A stretch of DNA of 64,000 nt from Roseiterribacter gracilis (GCA_018332375.1 BOPV01000001.1:2728001-2792000), one strand, 5' to 3'. Shown: positions 1 through 8,792, numbered from the stretch's first letter. Program-made: numbers and translations. The notes: generated by a model not told the origin, from the letters alone.

Positions 1-2
1 GG

Positions 3-317
3 CGCCGCCCGTATTTCTTCGACGATCCCGCGATCGACAAGCTGCTGACCATCACGATGGCCCTGGCTGGCGAGTTGGCGGTTGCGCGCGAACGGCTCGA
101 CACGGTCGAGCGGATCCTGGCGCAAAAGAACATTCTGACGTCGGCCGAAATCGACGCCTACCGACCCGACGATGCGGCGAAAGAAGAACGCGCTGCCTGG
201 CGCGCCGACTATATCGCGCGCGTACTGCGCATTCTGCAGACCGAATATGAAGCGCTGGATCAACGCAGCGCCGACACCGATTACGACGACGTCGTGCGCG
301 ATCTGGCGTCTGATTAG
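3..317 (+). CDS. 3' end of an unknown helical protein gene (5' end outside window)
   Basis: The frame is open from the first bases of the window to the TGA at 315-317, so the start lies upstream and only about 104 C-terminal residues are visible. The fragment is rich in Glu, Arg, Ala and Leu with heptad-like spacing and has no membrane segment. It looks like a cytosolic, mostly alpha-helical or coiled-coil protein. No family was recognised and no function is proposed. It converges with the lipoprotein gene on the other strand and overlaps it by 4 bases. An internal ATG at 57 exists, but the open frame and similar composition upstream argue that it is not the start. Confidence 0.7.
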   Translation, partial: RRPYFFDDPAIDKLLTITMALAGELAVARERLDTVERILAQKNILTSAEIDAYRPDDAAKEERAAWRADYIARVLRILQTEYEALDQRSADTDYDDVVRDLASD

Positions 318-988
318 TTCTTACCGCCGCCGACCAAAGTGGCGGAGGTTTTTCCCGCCACGTTCCAGCGTTCGCGCACTGCACGGAATTCGGGGTCCAG
401 CCACAAGGCCGCGAGCGACGCGCGCGACGGGAATGCGATCACGCGCATCGCACCCTTCGGTACCGTGCCTTCCAGCACGTCAATATCGCCGTCGCCGAGC
501 TGCGCCACGGTGACGCCGCCATAATGTTTGATCGCGTCGGTCTCGGCCGCGTCCTGCGCCGGCAATTCACCGCGCAACAGCAAGAACGCGGGCGTCGTAC
601 CCGGCAGTTTGGCCGCACTTCCTTCGAACGAAACCAGCCAGTAGGTGCCGGTATTCACGCGCAGCGGAATCAGCTGTTGGTAGGCGTCGCTTTTGTACCA
701 GTCACGCACACCACGCGCGCCCGGGAAACGAACCAGCACGATCGTTTCGGCAGGTGCCGCGCCGATCAACGGCTCGACCTGATTGCCGCGCGCGAACGCA
801 AACCGTTCGGCGTTGCGCTGCGTATATTGCTGACCGACGCGGTCGAGATAGGTGGTCAGTGACGGCGTCGTGCGCTGGCCGTCGACACCAACCAGCAACC
901 AGCTTGCCCGCGGCGCATCCGGCGCGCGCGAGGACGATGCGCAACCGGCAACCAGCAGCACGGCCAACAGCGAAAGCAGCGAACGCAT
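314..988 (-). CDS. DUF1330-type lipoprotein
   Basis: About 224 residues. It starts with a lipoprotein signal (MRSLLSLLAVLLVAGC), so Cys-16 is the likely lipidated residue and the mature protein would sit in the cell envelope. The mature part contains two similar blocks with the pattern typical of DUF1330/dimeric alpha-beta barrel proteins (ETIVLVRFPG...VRDWYKSDAYQQLIPLR, then MRVIAFPSRASLAALWLDPEF), so it appears to be a two-copy version of a domain that usually occurs singly. The biochemical role of DUF1330 is unknown. It lies just downstream of the pilus genes on the same strand, about 65 bases after pilP, and may be co-transcribed with them. Alternative starts exist at GTG 1006 and ATG 991. 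Confidence 0.75.
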   Translation of the reverse strand: MRSLLSLLAVLLVAGCASSSRAPDAPRASWLLVGVDGQRTTPSLTTYLDRVGQQYTQRNAERFAFARGNQVEPLIGAAPAETIVLVRFPGARGVRDWYKSDAYQQLIPLRVNTGTYWLVSFEGSAAKLPGTTPAFLLLRGELPAQDAAETDAIKHYGGVTVAQLGDGDIDVLEGTVPKGAMRVIAFPSRASLAALWLDPEFRAVRERWNVAGKTSATLVGGGKN

Positions 989-1054
989 CATCCCCTCACG
1001 AATCACACCTGGACGAGGTGTAGATACACGGGAAGACCGCGTTGCTACAGCAGC

Positions 1055-1933
1055 CTAGCGCGTGCGCAGCATCGACCCCGCGACCGGCGCCTGCGTGACC
1101 GCCGCGTCGGGTGGCGGTGCAGCGGGCGCGGCTTTTGTCGCCGGGCGCGGTGCCGGCTCGTCGCCCTCATAGTCCGTGGCGCGCGGCGTGCCGACGCCCG
1201 GGCGCAGAACCTGGCGCGCCTCGCCATGCACTGCGACCAGCACGACCGATCGCTCGTCGATGGATTCGACGCGCCAACGGTCGTTCAACACCTCGCCCTT
1301 GCGCACCACGCGCGATCCTTCGCCGGGCAACGTCAGGCGCGCGGCCCAATCACCGTCACGACCGAAGACGGCCTGCACAGCGAGCCCGCGCGGACGGACG
1401 CCGTCACGATCTGCCATCCGGTCGAGCAGCGCTTCGACGCCAGCTGGTTCACCGCCCGTGTCGTAGCCCAGCTTCGATGTTTCGGACTGTGCCTGCGCCA
1501 ATTCGCGTTTCAGGCGCGCCAGCACCAGCTGCATCTGCACCGCGCCGATTTGATCGATCAAGGTTGCACGCGCCGGGTCGGTGCCGACCGGCGGCGGATC
1601 ATTTGCGACCGGTGCCGGTTGCGGCGCCGTCTGCAAATTCGGCTGCAGCAACTGCTGCGGCGGCACGAATCCAGTTGGCGTTGTTGTTGCGGCCGGCGGC
1701 GCGACAACTTGCGGCGCAGGCGCAGGCGCGGCCGGTTGCGGTTGCGGGCGCGCAATCACGGGCGGCGGCGCGTCGCCGCCGCCAAGCCCGACCCAACGCG
1801 CAAGCGGCAGGTCGCGCGCCAGCCACAGCGTCGCCAACACGCACACACCCGCGATGACCGCTTTGGCGATGGGAAATTTGGCGCGCGGTGTGTCGAACGC
1901 TTCGGCTGCTTCGTCCTCGTGCAGGATGGCCAT
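1055..1933 (-). CDS. pilP: type IVb pilus assembly protein PilP
   Basis: 292 residues. It has a short cytoplasmic N-terminus, one membrane anchor (about residues 22-40), a long Pro/Ala-rich linker (about 50-110), a helical stretch and a C-terminal beta domain. The C-terminal domain has the PilP pattern: VQAVFGRDG...RLTLPGEGSRVVRKGEVL...WRVESI. In R64/TCP-type pili PilP links the inner-membrane platform to the secretin. It is the last of four closely spaced minus-strand pilus genes and starts 11 bases after pilO. A GAGAGG Shine-Dalgarno supports the ATG at 1933. The assignment rests on architecture and gene order more than on a strong motif. Confidence 0.75.
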   Translation of the reverse strand: MAILHEDEAAEAFDTPRAKFPIAKAVIAGVCVLATLWLARDLPLARWVGLGGGDAPPPVIARPQPQPAAPAPAPQVVAPPAATTTPTGFVPPQQLLQPNLQTAPQPAPVANDPPPVGTDPARATLIDQIGAVQMQLVLARLKRELAQAQSETSKLGYDTGGEPAGVEALLDRMADRDGVRPRGLAVQAVFGRDGDWAARLTLPGEGSRVVRKGEVLNDRWRVESIDERSVVLVAVHGEARQVLRPGVGTPRATDYEGDEPAPRPATKAAPAAPPPDAAVTQAPVAGSMLRTR

Positions 1934-1944
1934 CGAACGCCTCT

Positions 1945-3267
1945 CTAGCGTCTAAAATAGACGAGCGCGGTTGCGCTCCAGGCTGGGATTGCGCCGGCCC
2001 CGGCACCGGCATTGCGCAAGGTCGCGTCGCGCAACGTCGCCGCCGGCACGCGCGCGATTGCAGCGGCGATTTCGTCGAGCGGCAGCTGCACGTTGCTGAG
2101 CGCGACCTGCAGCGACGGCGCGCCGGGCAGACGGCGTGTGATCGGACCGGTACCGGTGTCGCGTACCGCCGGCGGTTCGGCCGACGGCAGATCGGTTGCC
2201 GTCGCCGTTAGACGTGCCGCGTCAAGCGGATCGAGCAGCGACGCGGTCACGCGATCGCGCGTCGCCGGCTGCTCGGCCGTGCGCGCAACCAGTCCGCGCA
2301 TCGGCACGTCGAGCGTCAGCAGATCGGCGCGCGACGCACGAAAAACGGCGCGACCCGGCGGACGTGTCGCCCACCAGGCTTTTGCCAACGCCAGACTTCC
2401 GTCTTGCCGCGCGTAACTCGCCGAAGCACGTGTGCCGTCACAATTCGCTTCGACCCAACGCCAGCCTGGCACCGCGATCACTGCGTCGCGCATCGCGTCG
2501 ATACAGCTTGCAGCCCAACGCGAAGCACTTGCTTCGCGATTCCACGGCTCGTCGGGCGGCAGGACGATTTCGGGACGTTTGATCGCTGGCGCGTCGCGCG
2601 CGGCGCGGCGTGCCTGTTCGTCGGCGGCGCGCAGCAATTCACGGCGATACTGCAAGCCGCCGCCCAGCACCGCGACGGTCGCAACCGCGGCTGCGGCGCG
2701 AATCCAGACGCGTCGCTCGAAGTGCGGCAACAGCCGCGTTGGCGCCAGGCGCAGGCGCGGTCCGCGCGCGAGCTGCGTTGCCAGATCGAGCGGTGAGCCG
2801 CCGACCTGCCAATCGCGCGGCGCGTACCAGCGCGGCGAACCGTCCGTGATGAGATGGCGAAACTGGTCGCGTATGTCGGCTTCGCTGCCGATCACGTCGG
2901 TGCGCGGATCGATGCCTTCCTGCCGTACCGCAACCAGCCAGAACAGTGGCAGGCCGGTGCGCCGGTCGATCTTGCCCGGCAGTTCGAAGGCACCGACCCA
3001 ATGCCCTGGCATTGACCGCGCCAGCGACGCGGCGGCGGACGGCATGCCCGAACGATGCCCTTGCCGGCGCGTGCCCAGCCCAAAACACGGCGTCAATGTC
3101 TGCGGTACGCAATACAGCTCGGTGTCGATCGCTTCGCGCGCATCCTGCAGCGCGCGCTTGCGCAGATTTACGCCCGGCGTGGTGACGACCTGCCACGCCA
3201 GGCCCAGCGCCCAACTGCGGCCGTCGATTGTGAGCACATAGGGCCCGTCTTCGCGCTGCTTCGGCAC
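1945..3267 (-). CDS. pilO: type IVb pilus protein PilO
   Basis: 440 residues, the size and layout of the R64-type PilO2 family. A long cytosolic N-terminal half (about 1-210) is followed by one transmembrane helix (about 213-232, RAAAAVATVAVLGGG) and a periplasmic C-terminal half. In type IVb systems PilO is part of the inner-membrane alignment complex between the ATPase platform and the secretin. It starts with GTG, 7 bases after the pilN stop, and ends 11 bases before pilP, so translation is probably coupled. The family call depends partly on its position between a PilN-type secretin and PilP. Confidence 0.75.
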   Translation of the reverse strand: MPKQREDGPYVLTIDGRSWALGLAWQVVTTPGVNLRKRALQDAREAIDTELYCVPQTLTPCFGLGTRRQGHRSGMPSAAASLARSMPGHWVGAFELPGKIDRRTGLPLFWLVAVRQEGIDPRTDVIGSEADIRDQFRHLITDGSPRWYAPRDWQVGGSPLDLATQLARGPRLRLAPTRLLPHFERRVWIRAAAAVATVAVLGGGLQYRRELLRAADEQARRAARDAPAIKRPEIVLPPDEPWNREASASRWAASCIDAMRDAVIAVPGWRWVEANCDGTRASASYARQDGSLALAKAWWATRPPGRAVFRASRADLLTLDVPMRGLVARTAEQPATRDRVTASLLDPLDAARLTATATDLPSAEPPAVRDTGTGPITRRLPGAPSLQVALSNVQLPLDEIAAAIARVPAATLRDATLRNAGAGAGAIPAWSATALVYFRR

Positions 3268-3274
3268 GCCCGCC

Positions 3275-4879
3275 TCAGTGGACGTCGCTGGCGCCCGCGT
3301 TCATGCCGACTCCCGGCACGACGGTCGGCGTCATCACGATCACCGACAGCTCGCGGCGCTGCGCGCCATTCTGGCCGCCGCCCAGCACCACTGTCTGCGG
3401 CGTGCCGACGCCTTGTTCGGTCAGGGACGACTGTGCTTGACGGAAACTGGCCAGGACGAGCGTATCGCCCGATCGCATCCGCACTTGCTGCTGGAACGCA
3501 CGCTGCGAAATTTCCGGCGCTTCGATTGAAACCTGACTGGACGTGATCGTGCGCAGCCGGATCAAATCGGTCTGGGTCAGGCCATAGCGCAGGATCAACT
3601 GCCCGTTGGCGAGAATGCGCGGCAGCAAGGTAATGACGAAGCCGACCGTCACAGTGCCGGGCGTCAGTGCGATCGAACTGCCGACCTGCGCCACCTGGTT
3701 GGTCGTCACCTGCTTCAAATAAGAAATCGACTGGGTCGCGTTGACCGGTGTCGGCACGTTGTTCAGCGCCGTCACATCGTTCGACGTCACCAACGACACC
3801 GCGCCATATTCGCTGAGCGCGTCGAGCACCAGCTTGCTGCCCGCGATCCGGCCTAGCGTGCCGTTGGTTGCGGTGTTCAACACTGCGCCCGAAATCGATC
3901 CCAAGGTTGACGGATCACCCGCGAGCGGCACGCCATTGACGTTGAACGTATAGAGTTTCTTGCCGAGATCGCTGAGCACGAGCGACGGGTTGAAGCCCCA
4001 TTGGTCGGAATTGTTCACCGAGATCGAATAGACGGCGTAGTTGATCACGACTTGCCGCCCGTGGCGGCGATTCTCGTTGCGGATCAGCTCGTCGACTTGT
4101 TCCAGCAGATGCGGCGTGGTGCGCACGGTGACGCGCCCAGTCGCTTCCGACATCGACACCGCACCGGCGGTTCCGATCAGCGATTCAATGGCTGCTTTGA
4201 GATCCGCCCATGGTTTGAGCTCGCCCGCATACGACGTCGCGACCGACACGGAACCGGCGACCGAGCCCGACTCGCCGCCCGACGCGTTGCCACTTGATCC
4301 GCTACTGCTGCTGCCGCTGCTGGGGCCGCTGCCACCGGACGTGACGGTTGCGTGCACGTCGCTGCCGCCGGCCAGCGCATACAAGGTCCAGCTGCGCGTG
4401 ACCCAACGTTGGAAGCGCACCGCGCCGCCGCGCACTTCCCATTCGGAGTCAGTCGACTTGGCGATCTTGTCGAGCAATGCGGTCGCGCTGCCGCGATGAT
4501 TGATCCGCACGCGGCCACGTCCGAATCCGTCTTCGGCACGGACCGGCAGATCCAACGTCGACGAAACCGATTCCGTCAGCTCGCCCATCGTTAGGCCGCC
4601 TTCGCCGGTGTCGAACAACACCGCGGTCGAGCGCAGCAGCGCGGGCGGCAACGATTCACCGTGGCGGTCGCGCAGCACCTCGTCGCCCGCAAACACGTCG
4701 TCGACGATTTCGACCGTGTCCATCTTGCGCCCTTCGGCCGGGCGTTTGATCGCCTGGGCCAGCCGTTCGGCCTCGGCGTTGGACGTATCGATGGCGCCAC
4801 GGCTGCGCCCGATCGCTTCGCACCCGGTGAGAAGCTGCGATACGGCGACAAGCGCAACGATCCAGCCGTGCGTCTTCAT
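3275..4879 (-). CDS. pilN: type IVb pilus outer-membrane secretin, PilN family
   Basis: 534 residues. An N-terminal lipoprotein signal ends in LLTGC (Cys-20), as expected for the R64 PilN lipoprotein secretins. Next come an N0/STN-like domain, a Ser/Gly-rich low-complexity stretch (about 190-215), a secretin N1-like domain (RVTVRTTPHLLEQVDELI) and the C-terminal secretin core. That core includes VVINYAVYSISVNN and a late VGFVITLLPRI segment typical of secretins. It would form the outer-membrane channel through which the pilus emerges. The gene overlaps the preceding TcpQ-like gene by 4 bases (ATGA) and precedes pilO by 7 bases. Confidence 0.88.
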   Translation of the reverse strand: MKTHGWIVALVAVSQLLTGCEAIGRSRGAIDTSNAEAERLAQAIKRPAEGRKMDTVEIVDDVFAGDEVLRDRHGESLPPALLRSTAVLFDTGEGGLTMGELTESVSSTLDLPVRAEDGFGRGRVRINHRGSATALLDKIAKSTDSEWEVRGGAVRFQRWVTRSWTLYALAGGSDVHATVTSGGSGPSSGSSSSGSSGNASGGESGSVAGSVSVATSYAGELKPWADLKAAIESLIGTAGAVSMSEATGRVTVRTTPHLLEQVDELIRNENRRHGRQVVINYAVYSISVNNSDQWGFNPSLVLSDLGKKLYTFNVNGVPLAGDPSTLGSISGAVLNTATNGTLGRIAGSKLVLDALSEYGAVSLVTSNDVTALNNVPTPVNATQSISYLKQVTTNQVAQVGSSIALTPGTVTVGFVITLLPRILANGQLILRYGLTQTDLIRLRTITSSQVSIEAPEISQRAFQQQVRMRSGDTLVLASFRQAQSSLTEQGVGTPQTVVLGGGQNGAQRRELSVIVMTPTVVPGVGMNAGASDVH

Positions 4880-5397
4880 TCGCCCATCTCGTCGCCGGGC
4901 GTGACCACGCGCAGCTCATGATTGCGCGTATAGAAACGCGCGATGGGCGGTGGGTTGAGCGCGCGAAAGCTGCGGATCAAATCGCCGGCGGCTTGCACGA
5001 AATCACCGTCGAACGTCGCGCGGCCCTTGATCGGATAGGCGCGGTCACTCGCCCAGCGCACGGTCCAGCCCGACGCAGCAGCCCAACGTTCCAATGTTTC
5101 GCGCAAGGTCGTACCCGGCACCATGTCGAATCGCGGCAGCGCCGCGCGCAACGACGCGGGTTCGGGTGTTGCGACCAATGTCTCGGCCGCCGGATAGGCG
5201 GGATAGAAGGCCGCGACATGCCGCTCGGGAAAGCGCGCATCGGCGTCATCTGCACGCCCGCCGCGCCCTGTCCGCTCCGCGTCGGTGACCTGCATCGTCG
5301 GTTCGGTGTCGATCGGCGCGCGCGCGCATCCGGCCAGCGACAGCAACAACGTCGCGAGTACGACGAGACGACCTCCGGCGCGGCCTGATCCTTTCAT
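4876..5397 (-). CDS. PilL/TcpQ-like pilus lipoprotein
   Basis: 173 residues with a lipoprotein signal ending LLLSLAGC. The C-terminal half (about 95-165) matches the TcpQ/PilL C-terminal domain pattern: LRETLERWAAASGWTVRWAS...YPIKGRATFDGDFVQAAGDLIRSF. This domain resembles the STN/N0 modules of secretins and in TCP and R64 pili helps the secretin assemble or become stable in the outer membrane. It is the first gene of the pilus block, and its stop overlaps the pilN start. An AGAGG Shine-Dalgarno precedes the ATG. It is divergent from the CHASE2 cyclase across an AT-rich 107-base gap. Confidence 0.75.
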   Translation of the reverse strand: MKGSGRAGGRLVVLATLLLSLAGCARAPIDTEPTMQVTDAERTGRGGRADDADARFPERHVAAFYPAYPAAETLVATPEPASLRAALPRFDMVPGTTLRETLERWAAASGWTVRWASDRAYPIKGRATFDGDFVQAAGDLIRSFRALNPPPIARFYTRNHELRVVTPGDEMGE

Positions 5398-5504
5398 GGC
5401 TTCGACCTCTAACGCAGGGTCGCGGCTCAGGCAATATGTTTATTTCTGGCAAATAGCGTTATTACGCATTCTTCTATATCACATATTGACGGAGAAAAGC
5501 GCGT
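5398..5504. promoter_or_regulatory. AT-rich divergent promoter region with an 8-base inverted repeat
   Basis: The gap between the divergent pilus and cyclase genes is far more AT-rich than its surroundings. It carries a perfect inverted repeat, CAATATGT at 5432-5439 and ACATATTG at 5481-5488. Promoters in both directions are expected here, but I could not place convincing -35/-10 pairs. The repeat may be a regulator-binding pair or simple AT-rich coincidence. Confidence 0.4.
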
Positions 5505-7751
5505 TTGCCGCGGCCGGCCGCGATGGGCACAGTCGGCGCAATGCTGCGTCTGTTTCGTCCCTTTGCGCGACGCTGGTTCGGTGCCGTCGTCGCGACGCTG
5601 TTGCTGTTCGCGCTGGCCATGGCGATCAAAGAACCGCCGCCGCCCGTACTTCGCTTCCGGCTCGCGGTGCTGGATCTGTACCTGCAGCAATTTCCGCGAC
5701 CGGTGGATCCGGCCAAGTCGGTGCGCATCATCGATATCGATGAGGAAAGCCTGCGCCGTTTCGGGCAATGGCCGTGGCCGCGCACGCAGTTGGCCGAGCT
5801 GGTCGATCGCCTCGCAGCGCTGGGCGCCAAGGCGATCGTGTTCGACGTGCTGTTCGATCAGCCCGACCGAACCTCGCCACCGCAACTGGCGCCGTTGCTG
5901 GCGCCGCGGCCCGATCAGGCCTCGCTGCGCAACGCGATCGCGGCCCTGCCCGACCACGACAAAATCTTCGCCGGCGCCATCGCCCGTGCGCGCAGCGTCG
6001 TGTTGGGATTTTCGTTCGTCGACGAACCGACGCGCGAGACCGAACAGCCGACGCTGAAGACGCGCTTCGACGTACCCAAAAACATTCCGCTGCTGCCGTT
6101 GGTCGGCGCGGTGCGCAACCGGCCCGAATTCGAAGCCTCTGCCGCCGGCAACGGGCATTTCAACATGCAGCCCGATCCGGACGGGCTGGTCCGCCGCGTG
6201 CCGCTGCTGGCCGAGCTGGTCAATACGCGCGCCCACATCGCCTACCCCTCGATCGACGTCGAAGCGGTGCGGCTGGCGACGGAGGCCGACCGGATTTCAC
6301 CGATCGCACCCGACGATCGGCTGACGACGCTCAAGATCGGCGGGCTGCGCGTGCCGGTCGAAGCCGACGCGACCAACACGATCGATGGGTTCTTCCGGTT
6401 GTGGTTCAGCGACAACAGCAACCACGCACGCTTCGTGCCCGCTTACCGCGTGTTCGAGAACGGTATCGATGCGGGCTTCCTCAAAGGCCGCGTGGTTCTG
6501 ATCGGGACGTCCGCCAAAGGGCTGCTCGATATGCGCGCAACCCCGATGAACCAGCTTGCAGCGGGCGTCGAAAATCACGCCGAAGCGATCGAGCAGATGC
6601 TGTCGGGCCAGTTCATCACGCGGCCCGAATGGTCGTGGCAGATTGAATGCGGCGGGCTGGTCGCGGCCGGGTTGCTGATCATCGTGCTGGCGCAATGGCG
6701 CGGCGCGGTGACGGCCGCGATCGCGGGCGGGCTGAGCGTCGGCGGCGCATGCGTCGCCGCCTATCAGCTGTTCGAACGCGACCATCTGATGCTGGATCCG
6801 CTGACGCCGTCCTTCGCACTGACGATCGTCTATGCGCTTGCGGCGCTGACCGCGTTCGCACGCAGCGAAGGCGAGAAACGCCATGTGCGCGAAGCGTTTG
6901 GACGCTATCTCGCGCCGTCGCTGGTCGAGCGTTTGGCGGCTCATCCCGAACGCCTGCGGCTGGGCGGCGAGATGCGCGATATGTCGATTCTGTTCAGCGA
7001 CATTCGCGGCTTCACCGCCATGAGCCAGCGCATGGATCCGACCGAGCTGACGGCGCTGCTCAACGGCTATCTGACGCCGATGACCGGCACGGTGCTGGGG
7101 CGCGGCGGCACGATCGACAAATATATCGGCGACGCGGTGATGGCGTTCTGGAACGCGCCGCTCGACGACGCAGCGCATGCCGAGAACGCATGCCGTGCAG
7201 CGCTGGCGATGCTGGTCGAGCTCGATCGGTTGAACGCGCTCCGCCCGGAGGGGCCGCAGCTCCGCATCGGCATCGGCGTGAATACCGGTCCGTGCTGCGT
7301 CGGCAATCTCGGCTCCGAGCAGCGCTTCGCCTATTCGGCGATCGGCGATGCGGTCAACGTCGCGGCACGGCTCGAAGGCCAGACCAAATTCTACGGCGTG
7401 CCGATTCTGATCGGCGAAGAGACCCGGCTGCGCGTTCCATCCTTTGCCGCGCTGGAAGTCGATCATCTGCGCGTCGTCGGTCGCGACGAGGCGACACGGC
7501 TCTACGCGCTGCTGGGCGACGAGCGCGTGGCAGACGTCAAGTTCACCTCGCTGGCCCAGGCGCACGAACAGATGCTGCAATTCTATCGCGCGCGGCGTTG
7601 GGACCAGGCGGCCGAGATTGCGCGCGCGCTGGCCACCGCGTTGCCCGCCATGGCAACCGTGTACGCGACGTACGAAGCCCGCGTACGCGCCTTCGCCGCC
7701 GAGCCGCCGCCGCCCGATTGGGACGGAACGGTGATCGCCGACAGCAAATAG
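5505..7751 (+). CDS. CHASE2-domain class III adenylate/guanylate cyclase
   Basis: 748 residues from a TTG with GGAG about 10 bases upstream; ATGs at 5523 and 5541 are alternative starts. An N-terminal membrane helix (about 24-41) precedes an extracytoplasmic CHASE2 sensor domain (about 48-350, with RIIDIDEESLRRFGQWPWPR). Then come about three membrane helices (about 380-452) and a C-terminal class III cyclase domain. Both metal-binding aspartates are present (FSDIRGF, Asp-499; YIGDAVMAFW, Asp-543), as is the transition-state Asn of GDAVNVAARLEG. The Lys in TIDKYIGD favours ATP as substrate, so cAMP is the likely product. PPK2 follows 10 bases downstream, which suggests co-transcription. Confidence 0.9.
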   Translation: MPRPAAMGTVGAMLRLFRPFARRWFGAVVATLLLFALAMAIKEPPPPVLRFRLAVLDLYLQQFPRPVDPAKSVRIIDIDEESLRRFGQWPWPRTQLAELVDRLAALGAKAIVFDVLFDQPDRTSPPQLAPLLAPRPDQASLRNAIAALPDHDKIFAGAIARARSVVLGFSFVDEPTRETEQPTLKTRFDVPKNIPLLPLVGAVRNRPEFEASAAGNGHFNMQPDPDGLVRRVPLLAELVNTRAHIAYPSIDVEAVRLATEADRISPIAPDDRLTTLKIGGLRVPVEADATNTIDGFFRLWFSDNSNHARFVPAYRVFENGIDAGFLKGRVVLIGTSAKGLLDMRATPMNQLAAGVENHAEAIEQMLSGQFITRPEWSWQIECGGLVAAGLLIIVLAQWRGAVTAAIAGGLSVGGACVAAYQLFERDHLMLDPLTPSFALTIVYALAALTAFARSEGEKRHVREAFGRYLAPSLVERLAAHPERLRLGGEMRDMSILFSDIRGFTAMSQRMDPTELTALLNGYLTPMTGTVLGRGGTIDKYIGDAVMAFWNAPLDDAAHAENACRAALAMLVELDRLNALRPEGPQLRIGIGVNTGPCCVGNLGSEQRFAYSAIGDAVNVAARLEGQTKFYGVPILIGEETRLRVPSFAALEVDHLRVVGRDEATRLYALLGDERVADVKFTSLAQAHEQMLQFYRARRWDQAAEIARALATALPAMATVYATYEARVRAFAAEPPPPDWDGTVIADSK

Positions 7752-7761
7752 GAGGCGCAAG

Positions 7762-8577
7762 ATGGCCGCGAAGAAATCGAAGAAGGACAAGAAGGCGAAG
7801 GTGCCGCCGATCCCGCATCTCAGCGACCATCTCTACAAGAAGCAGCTGCACGATCTGCAGGTCGAGCTGGTCAAGCTGCAGCGGCACACGATCAAAAGCG
7901 GCGAGCGGATCCTGATTCTGCTCGAAGGCCGCGACGGCAGCGGCAAAGACGGCGCGATCAAGCGCATCACCGAACATCTGTCGCCGCGCGAAACCCGCGT
8001 CGTCGCGCTCTCGGCGCCGTCCGATCGCGAGAAGACGCAATGGTACTTCCAGCGCTGGGTGCCGTATCTGCCCGCAGCCGGCGAAATCGTTCTGTTCAAC
8101 CGCTCTTGGTACAACCGCGCCGGCGTCGAGCGGGTGATGGGGTTTGCCAGCGAGAAAGAGGTCGACGCCTTCTTCGCGACGGTGCCGCAATTCGAAACCA
8201 TGCTGGCGCAGGACGGAATCCGTCTCTGCAAATACTATCTCGACATCAGCAAGGACGAGCAGAAGGCGCGGATGAAAGCGCGCCGCGACGATCCGCTGAA
8301 ACAGTGGAAGATCAGCCCGATCGACGCGGTCGCGCTGAAAAAATGGGACGCGTACAGCGCCGCCCGCAACGAGATGTTCGCGCGGACCCATTCCCTGACC
8401 TCGCCCTGGACCGTGGTCCGGGCCGGCGACAAGAAGCAGGCGCGGGTGAATCTGATCCGGCACCTGCTGGCGCGGCTCGACTATCCCGGCGCCGACTCAA
8501 AACTGGCGGTACCGAACCCCGACATCGTCTTTCCGTACGACGAGCATGCGGTGAAGGCCGGGCTGATCGCACCCTAA
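7762..8577 (+). CDS. ppk2: polyphosphate kinase 2 (PPK2)
   Basis: 271 residues. It transfers phosphate between polyphosphate and nucleoside di- or monophosphates in the cytosol. Visible motifs are a Walker A loop GRDGSGKDG (Lys-62), a lid/Walker B region with WYFQRWVPYLPAAGEIVLFNRSWYNRA split by short gaps, and the conserved GVERVMGF and ISKDEQKARMKAR segments. The first about 14 residues are a Lys-rich tail that may bind polyphosphate or nucleic acid. The subclass (ADP, GDP or NMP kinase) cannot be settled by eye. A clear GGAGG Shine-Dalgarno lies 6 bases before the ATG, and the gene forms a two-gene unit with the cyclase. Confidence 0.93.
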   Translation: MAAKKSKKDKKAKVPPIPHLSDHLYKKQLHDLQVELVKLQRHTIKSGERILILLEGRDGSGKDGAIKRITEHLSPRETRVVALSAPSDREKTQWYFQRWVPYLPAAGEIVLFNRSWYNRAGVERVMGFASEKEVDAFFATVPQFETMLAQDGIRLCKYYLDISKDEQKARMKARRDDPLKQWKISPIDAVALKKWDAYSAARNEMFARTHSLTSPWTVVRAGDKKQARVNLIRHLLARLDYPGADSKLAVPNPDIVFPYDEHAVKAGLIAP

Positions 8578-8594
8578 GGCCTGACGCCAGGCAT

Positions 8595-8616
8595 GAAAAA
8601 AGCGGCCGAAGCCGCC
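8595..8616 (-). terminator. intrinsic terminator for the histone-like gene
   Basis: Read on the minus strand, GCGGC-TTCG-GCCGC forms a hairpin with a stable UUCG loop, followed at once by six U residues. It lies about 180 bases past the histone-like gene's stop and faces the converging PPK2 gene. Between it and the stop are a GC-rich hairpin (8681-8688 with 8699-8706) and a 14-base palindrome CGCGCCTAGGCGCG. Confidence 0.75.
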
Positions 8617-8792
8617 TGAGGAGGACCGACGGACGATATCGCCGTAGTAGGCGACACCGCCCGTCGTTCCAAACCGATCACCCGCGCGAGACAAGGCCCG
8701 CGCGGGTCTCGATAGAGTATATCGGCGCGAAGATGCGCACGCGCCGATCTCGCAGAAGCAAAACGAGCCGCGCCTAGGCGCGACTCAATGAA

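Noticed and set aside
6297..7790. Long minus-strand frame antisense to the CHASE2 cyclase
   Set aside because: His/Arg/Gln-rich product typical of the antisense frame of a high-GC gene; the plus strand has a complete, motif-bearing protein.
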